From Petunia secreta (taxonomy: Eukaryota; Streptophyta; Magnoliopsida; Solanales; Solanaceae), in NCBI GenBank assembly GCA_029990175.1, contig JARKIP010000053.1:15580001-15644000 (forward strand): 64,000 nt of DNA. The letters are read 5' to 3'. The notes beneath the pieces were generated by a model. It ran no database searches, had not been told where the DNA came from, and saw only the letters and a list, made by a program, of their open reading frames with translations. The stretch's first letter is position 1; each line of letters begins with the position of its first letter. Positions 58,006-64,000 of this stretch are shown here, one piece after another. The position numbers were made by a program, and so were the translations under genes.

Positions 58006-60989
58006 ATGTCGGATGATGATTGTGGAGATTATGGCTCGTGTGGAGATGATGCGAGTTGCTATGGCTGGGGATGATGGAGACTATGGTTCCTACAATGATG
58101 TTGAAGAGAATTACTATGATGAATCGGGAAACTATGGCGCCTATGAGGATGAAGCGTTTCACTATGATGATCGTGAGGATGATGAAGACTATGAAGCTTA
58201 AGATGATAAATGTGTTGATCCTTATGCTTCAAGTCAAGAATATGAAGATGGTGACGTTTCAAGGTATAATGTTCCTACTTACTCTACTTGTGATGAATTT
58301 GAAAATGATGATAGTGACATAGAGAGAATTGATGATGAGGTTGATTATATGAATTATTCATTTGCATCTTCTTTTGGTGTTTCTAATGGTGAACAAGGGA
58401 GTAGTAGAAGTCCTTCCATTAGTATGGGAGGAGGTGGTAGTTGTTCCATGGGAAAGAAGAAGCTTGCATATTCTAGGTATGCTAAGCGACCTAGTGCTTC
58501 TAATTCCCATGTGGAGGGTGGTATGAGAGATGGTGTTGCTCTTGCTACAAGGGGCTTATATTATTCTATCAATGCCTTGAAGGGTATGGCTAGTTGTAGT
58601 AGGAGTAGTGCTATGGCCAATGGAACCAAGGCGAGGGGATCTTATGGGTTCCATGTTAAGGTTCCTTCCTCGACTTTCAACAACACTTCTAATGTTGGAA
58701 GAGTGACGGAAAGTGGAAGTGACCCTAGCAATGTTGCTAGGAGAGGAGGGATAAGGAAGACCCAAGTTGTTGGTATTGACACTCGTGGTATTCAAGTTCT
58801 CATTTGGATGCCAGTCTACAAAACTTGGGTAGACGAAGGTTCGTTGTTGAGGTAAATAGTATTGGAGGATACTTGCTCAAGATTGGTGATACCGATGCCA
58901 ATTGCATTAGCACCTCTTTGGTTGATAGGCTAAGGATACCATACCATGCGCTAGAGCATCCATATGAGTATGATGGAGTGTGGGTTTCCAAGGAGGCTAG
59001 AGTACTCATATCTCATAGCAATTATAAATGTTATGTTTGGTGCAATGTGTATCCCATGCGTCATGTTGATGTGTAGATAGGTGAGCCATGGTTGGAAGAC
59101 AAGAGGGTGCAATATAGTGCTATGAAGGATGCGTATCTTGTGGGCATAGGTCAAAGGGCTTATGACTTTGTACCTTACCGGGCAAGAGGCCAATTGCCTA
59201 CTAGTACACCTTATTTGGCTATGCAAAGGAGCGAGAACTTCATCCCATGGATGAAAATGTGCAATCGAGGAGTCCTATAATTACAAAAAGTGGTGGGACT
59301 AGTGCAAGAAAAAAGTTGACAAGTGTCAACAAGGTGAACCTGAAACCCCAAGTTTCAAAGCCAAGTGGTTCACCAACCAAGAAGAATGAGACATCAAGTG
59401 ATGAGTCTCTAAGTCCTAGATTCCGGGTTGATGTAAAGAGTCCACCTACTCCGGCTATGGGTATTCTTAAGCCTCTTCCCAACTCACCCGAATATGAGAG
59501 ACAAAAGATTGAGAGGAATAAGGGAGTGACCGGTGACATTCCTCGAGTGGAAAAAGGAGAGGATGTGATGAGTGATGTGAGTGGGATGTCACCACCCGAA
59601 TCTACACCCGACCTTAAAAAGAAAATGAGTGGAAAAAATAGGGAAAAAGAATCATTAAGAGTGAGGGCACCCCTTATTCTAACCTTAACCCTTTATCTTT
59701 TTCTTCTACTTGGTTGAGTACTTGTGTAGGTATTCCTGGAGGCAAACCGATGGAGCCTCAATCATGTTCCAAAGAGGAAAGGCAAGGTGAAGAAGATTCC
59801 AAATATGAATTACAAGGTAGAGAAGCTAGCCATGATACATCAAATGCATTGAGTGAGCAAGATGGCAACTCAAGTGTAAGTGTTAGTTCTTCTATCCTTA
59901 AGCATGATACTTCCTTGTCTTGCGATATTGTTCGTGAAAACTCTATACTAGTTGATGATTTATATGAATACAATGTGTTTGCAACTAGTGTAGAGCCGGT
60001 TGGTCAACTTGTGTGTGAATGTGAACCACTAGTTGAGAGGGTTGAAAAGTCACATCATGATGTGAGCTCGGTTTTCATTGAACCTCTCTTTAGTGAAAAT
60101 ATTGAAGTTGACCTTGTTTATGAACCTAGTTATGACACTCCACCCATATTTGATAAAGGAGAAGATAAATTGCATGAATATCCCATTCTTCCCTTTGATT
60201 GCTTACTTGATAGTGGTGGTCTCTTGTGTCGTAGTGAGGATGGTTGTGACCTTGAGGAGTCTCTAGTGTATGAGATAGATCGAATTGTGTTCGATGACTC
60301 CTCAAGCGGTAGATGTTGTCTCTAGTTTGAGAACTTCACCTTTGCTTGCTAATGAACTTGAGAAGTATGCCTATACTAATCCTTTGTATGAGGGCAACTT
60401 CCATGGAAATGGTGAATTGTATCAAACTAGAGTGGATTGTGAGTTTGAACCTCCATGGATTGGAATGCTTAACTCTATAGATAATCCATTATTTGAGACC
60501 TTCCTTGGGAGTTTGTCTAGTGACGAGGATTATCTTGGAGGTAAATTTGGAGGTGAGGAGGCACCTCTCGATGTGTGTAAGAATACTTCTAAGAAGGGGA
60601 GTGGAGTATTTGATGTTACTTGTCGCTAGAACTATTTTGCGTACTCCATTCCATATGTCGACCACACCTTGAGTCTTGAATATGCCAAAGCCGAAGTGTC
60701 AGCTTATGATAATATTGATTTGAAGGCTTGGTGTGTTGGTCATAAGCTTAGGGGTCATAGGGAATTTGATTGCTATATCTTGCATGTTCCCTATCCTATT
60801 GATCTCTTTGCTTGTTCTTGTGTTGGATGCACTTTCCTTTTGAGTCAAGTACTTATTGTTTCCTTTGGACACATAAGCGTTTTAATTGTTATTGATGCTT
60901 GGCTCTATCATAAGAGTGTGTTTTCCACACTTTTGGCACTAACCTACTCTTGTAGTGGGAAGATTTGTTTGTGCTTGTTTTGGATGTAG
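58006..60989 (+). pseudogene. Element D decayed ORF with protease-like domain
   Basis: From ATG 58006 an acidic, Tyr/Gly-rich N-terminus can be followed (DDGDYGSYNDVEENYYDESG). A Ser/Gly-rich part comes next (58349-58855). A retropepsin-like segment (58804-59230) has LKIGDTDANCISTSLVDRLR and IGEPWLEDKRVQY. The expected catalytic Gly after Asp-Thr is Asp, so activity is unlikely. A Lys/Ser/Pro-rich section (59247-59700) and an acidic section (59714-60325) follow. The end has hydrophobic stretches (CTFLLSQVLIVSFGHISVLI). Frameshifts near 58070, 58830, 59250, 59690 and 60300 and stops at 58201, 59076 and 60629 break it. No gag zinc knuckle or pol domain is recognised, and the function is unknown. 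Confidence 0.6.
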
Positions 60990-61025
60990 GCGCTGATGGT
61001 TTAATTTCGAGGACGAAATCCTTTC

Positions 61026-61038
61026 AAGAAGGGGAGGA
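61026..61038 (+). promoter_or_regulatory. Polypurine tract of element D
   Basis: AAGAAGGGGAGGA lies directly before the 3' LTR start at 61039. Confidence 0.8.
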
Positions 61039-62481
61039 TGATGCAATCCAAATTGGCTTAGTTCCCAACCATCAAGAGCCAAGCTTGAGAGCACAAGGAA
61101 TACAAGTGAAGGACTCCAGAAGCGACTTGAAGATCATGCATTGGAGCGCCATGGAAGGAGGACCACTTAAGCGATAAAGGAGAGGAACCAGAGGCACATT
61201 TTGAGCCATTTCAAGAACTCCCAGGAAGGGGCGGAGCACCTACACAAAGGGGCGGACTGCCCACATTTTGAGAGGCTCTCAGGAGTTGCCAAGGGGCGAA
61301 CCGCCCACTCTGCACCATTGAGGCAGAGGCGGACCGCCCAATGCTGATGGTAGGGCGCCTGTTTCCCTCTGCACAGCATCAGGCTGGGCGCCTATTTCCG
61401 GGCTGTTTGAAGACTTGTTTTTGTGGTGTAATTCCTAATTTAGCTCTAACGGGTTGTTTGGTTGAGATAGAGTTTACGCGGGTATTAACAATGTACGTAT
61501 TAGTAATGCGGGTATTAGCAATGTGGGTATTAATTAGTAATGCGGGTATTAGTAATTTGGGTATTAGTAATACGGGTATTAGTAATGCGGGTATTAATAA
61601 TGTGGGTATTAGTAATATATGTATTAGCTATACATATATTATAATGTAGGGATTATTTCTTGAATCACTAATATATTACAAATTAATATACAATGTTATA
61701 ATTTAAAATATTTAGTTACTCCTTAAATATAATTTTAAAATATCCTTATTATTATGAGGGATATTTTTGTCATTTTTAATTTTAATACCCGCATTGTTAA
61801 TACCCACATTACTTATTCCACCTTCTACCCCGCATAAAATAATACATAGATTCCCGCATAACTAATGCGGGTATTAGTTATGCGGAAATTAAAAAGTGAA
61901 ACCAAACATTGCACAAAATAGTGCTAAGTTTTATGCTATGAAGAAAAATGCAACCAAACATTGCACAAGTAATGCTAAGTTTTATGCGGGTAAAAAATGT
62001 GCAACCAAACATTGTATTAAGCAATGTAATGCTATGTGGGTTTTAGTGAGGGTATAAGCTTAACCTCATTGCAAACCAAACGACCCCTAAGTGTTTCTAT
62101 TGTATGAACTGTACTTAGGGGCTTTTAGTCATTTCACAATTGTGTAAGGGAAAACTATATAAGCTTCCCTTAGCCATTTCAATTAGTTAGTCTAGATTGA
62201 ACATAGAATTTGAGAGAAAGAACATAGAGAGGCTTGGCCTTCATGTTTGGAGCGTGGCGCTCATGTATCCCCTACGACTTGGGAACCCGAGGATTGCATC
62301 CTAGTATGAATCCGGGATTTGGTTCAAGTTTCTCTTCTTCCATTTGAATTCAATCCATGTATGTGAGTTTGATTCGTTCTTTCTTCTCATTTCTTGTCTC
62401 CCCAATCCTTATTTCTTCTTATCCCCTTTAATTGCTTCCGCTCGTATAGTTTGTTTGCTTCCGCTAGTTGAGATTGCATCA
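61039..62481 (+). repeat. 3' LTR of element D, interrupted by a MITE
   Basis: It matches the 5' LTR on both sides of the MITE (61450-62087). The left part carries the palindromic units (61225-61396), and the right part has the TATA-like CTATATAAG (about 62155). Confidence 0.88.
61450..62087. mobile_element. Tourist-like MITE (638 bp)
   Basis: The ends CGGGTTGTTTGGTT and AACCAAACGACCCC are inverted with two mismatches. TAA flanks both sides (61447-61449 and 62088-62090), the target duplication of PIF/Harbinger elements. The LTR is continuous once the element is removed. The interior has about ten copies of GGGTATTAGTAATGC-like 15-base units near both ends, the right ones inverted. Confidence 0.85.
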
Positions 62482-62486
62482 CAGAT

Positions 62487-63010
62487 GGTACTACACGAGG
62501 CTCATAGCTTGCGATATACCATTCATCCCAGTAGCACCAAAATGTACGAGGACCTTCGGGAGTTGTATTGGTGAAAAGGGATGAAGAAATATGTCTTCGA
62601 CCATGCGTCTCAGTGCTTGAACTGCCAGCAGGTCAAGTATGAGCACAGGAGGCCCACAGGTTACCCATTCTCGAGTGGATGTGGGTGTAGATTACCATAG
62701 AGTTTGTGGTTGGTCTGCTGTGGATTTTGAGGCGCCATGATCCAATTTGGGTTATTGTTGACATACTATTCAATCTGCTCATTTTGTTCCGGTGAAGACG
62801 ACCAACTCACCGAATAAGTTCGCTCGAATCTTCATTGACCAGGTGGTTCGGTTGCATGGTACTCCTTTGTCTATTATATCTGATTGAGGTTCCTAGTTCA
62901 CTTCTCTGTTCTGACAGGCTTTCCAAAGAGAATTGGGTACTCAGGTGCAGCTTAGCACAACATTTCATCCGCTGACTGATGGACAGTCTAAGCGGAATAT
63001 CCAAGGGTAA
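62487..63010 (+). pseudogene. Element C integrase, right part
   Basis: The integrase resumes after element D. The zinc-binding domain reads MVLHEAHSLRYTIHPSSTKM and CLNCQQVKYEHRRP (the HHCC residues are present). Decayed core sequence and TDGQSKRNIQG follow, near the position of the third catalytic residue. Several stops and frameshifts occur. Similarity stops near 63010, so the C-terminus and 3' LTR are lost. Confidence 0.75.
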
Positions 63011-64000
63011 GTTTTACGTACATCTCATCCTCCCCAGATCCCATTTATGAAATAACACTGGGTATATGTTATTGTTATATATATACAGTGGATGGGAAAA
63101 CACCGGGTGTCCTATCTTGTTTTATATACACACACGTGCTGCTCAAAACACAAATTAGAATGCAATTACTCAAAATGAAAGATTGGATTGTTTTAAAACT
63201 CCAGGAAACATAAAGGAGAGGGAGACTGATGGTGAAAAAGTCACCATGCTTATTTTAATAGAGAACATTTATTTCTGGACTACTTTGCAAACACAAGCTA
63301 TATTTTAAATTTAAAAAAAAAAAAATTTGTCAATGTGGCAGCCAAGTATCATTTATTTTACTTGGGAGTTCATTTATTTTACTTGGGAGTACTACTTAAA
63401 GAATTTTTATTCCATACAATCAATGGGAAAGGAGGAAAAAAAAAAGGATATGCAATGGCCCAGTGGTGTAAAACTACGATTTAGGCTTTCTTTCCCAACA
63501 TATCTTGTTTCAACATTTGCCAAAGATATATACAAAATTTAGAATAGAGAATGTCATCCAAACATAGGAGCCAAAACTTCTTGCAGGCATAATTCCTAGT
63601 TGCTCTCTCTGTTCTTTTTACCACTCCAAACTTGCTGGTTATAATATTTAATTTTGATAATTCCTGATTGCTCTATTATTATAGAGGAAACTTATTATAT
63701 CCTGAAATATTTTTTCAAGCTGATGAAATAAATTTTTACGACAGTGCCCAGCACGACTCAAGCACATCTACTTGAAAACAATATAAATATATCCTTTTTT
63801 TCTTTTATTGTATTTAACAATATTTTTGTTATACATTACATTATTGTTATTAATGTTGTATTTCCCCCAGTATACCCACAATGGGAAACTCTGAAATAGG
63901 CAAATTAAACAATATCTATATGTAGTAATAAATTCCTGAACAAGATTATTATCATTGTCTAATTTTATAAAAGAATGCACCAGTTAACTTTGAAAAAGGA
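63011..64000. other. AT-rich non-coding end of the window
   Basis: No gene or recognised element. A 21-base unit (ATTTATTTTACTTGGGAGTTC-like) is repeated twice at about 63350-63392. Poly-A/T runs are frequent. Confidence 0.5.

Larger units (their letters stand above)
56258..62481 (+). mobile_element. Element D, non-autonomous LTR retrotransposon (6224 bp with a nested MITE)
   Basis: LTRs 56258-57079 (822 bp) and 61039-62481 (1443 bp, or about 802 bp without the MITE and its duplicated TAA) both begin TGATGCAATCC and end in ATCA. PBS TGGTATCAGAGC is at 57082 and PPT AAGAAGGGGAGGA at 61026-61038. TSD CAAAT/CAGAT differs by one base. The body holds one decayed frame with a protease-like domain but no RT, RNase H or integrase. 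It is inserted in the integrase of element C. Confidence 0.88.

Noticed and set aside
60800..60960. A true envelope gene in element D
   Set aside because: Hydrophobic stretches exist, but the frame is short and broken, with no signal peptide or other envelope features that I can support.

Overview
The window is plant nuclear DNA made almost entirely of nested LTR retrotransposons and small DNA transposons. I see no host protein-coding gene and no rRNA, tRNA gene or CRISPR array. The LTR types, a fragment resembling the Solanaceae TS SINE (about 46.17-46.25 kb) and the Stowaway and hAT-like MITEs suggest a nightshade-family genome (Nicotiana, Solanum or Capsicum type). That assignment rests on recognition, not on a search.

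Left part (1-12.6 kb). An LTR lying on the minus strand (1-522) cuts the protease end of a minus-strand Ty3/gypsy element A (gag-protease 523-2302, leader to 3535, PBS at 3536, LTR from 3553). A deleted minus-strand Ty1/copia element F follows (gag remnant to 4889, LTR 4941-5748). Next to it lies a cluster of four long palindromes (5749-6072). A nearly intact plus-strand Tnt1/Tork-like copia element B occupies 6914-12058. Its 469-bp LTRs show no difference by eye, and its single long frame has one UAG stop.

Middle part (12.6-43.8 kb). A minus-oriented LTR E with a minisatellite is interrupted by a giant minus-strand Ogre/Tat-type element (14419-43821, TSD ACGAG, about 22.4 kb without its guest, LTRs about 4.2 kb). 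The Ogre carries ORF1 (plant-mobile-domain-like), gag-protease with a G-patch-like tail, a probable intron, RT, two RNase H regions and integrase, all broken by stops. Its 3' region holds a 78-bp tandem array. A 6957-bp Athila-like gag-protease-only element (TR-GAG type, TSD GTTGT) sits inside its left LTR.

Right part (43.8-64 kb). Here lie copia relics on the minus strand, two related gypsy LTRs (46255-49340 and 51222-53217), a Stowaway MITE, a hAT-like element, and a decayed plus-strand gypsy element C (53.2-56.25 and 62.49-63.0 kb). C is split in its integrase by element D (56258-62481), a non-autonomous LTR element that has a Tourist-like MITE in its 3' LTR.

The most interesting observation is that elements A and D both carry clusters of GC-rich palindromic units around GGGGCGCC. 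In each element the units occur once in the LTR and again in the leader, and the leaders look related. This suggests a gypsy element and a non-autonomous partner sharing a cis-acting module.
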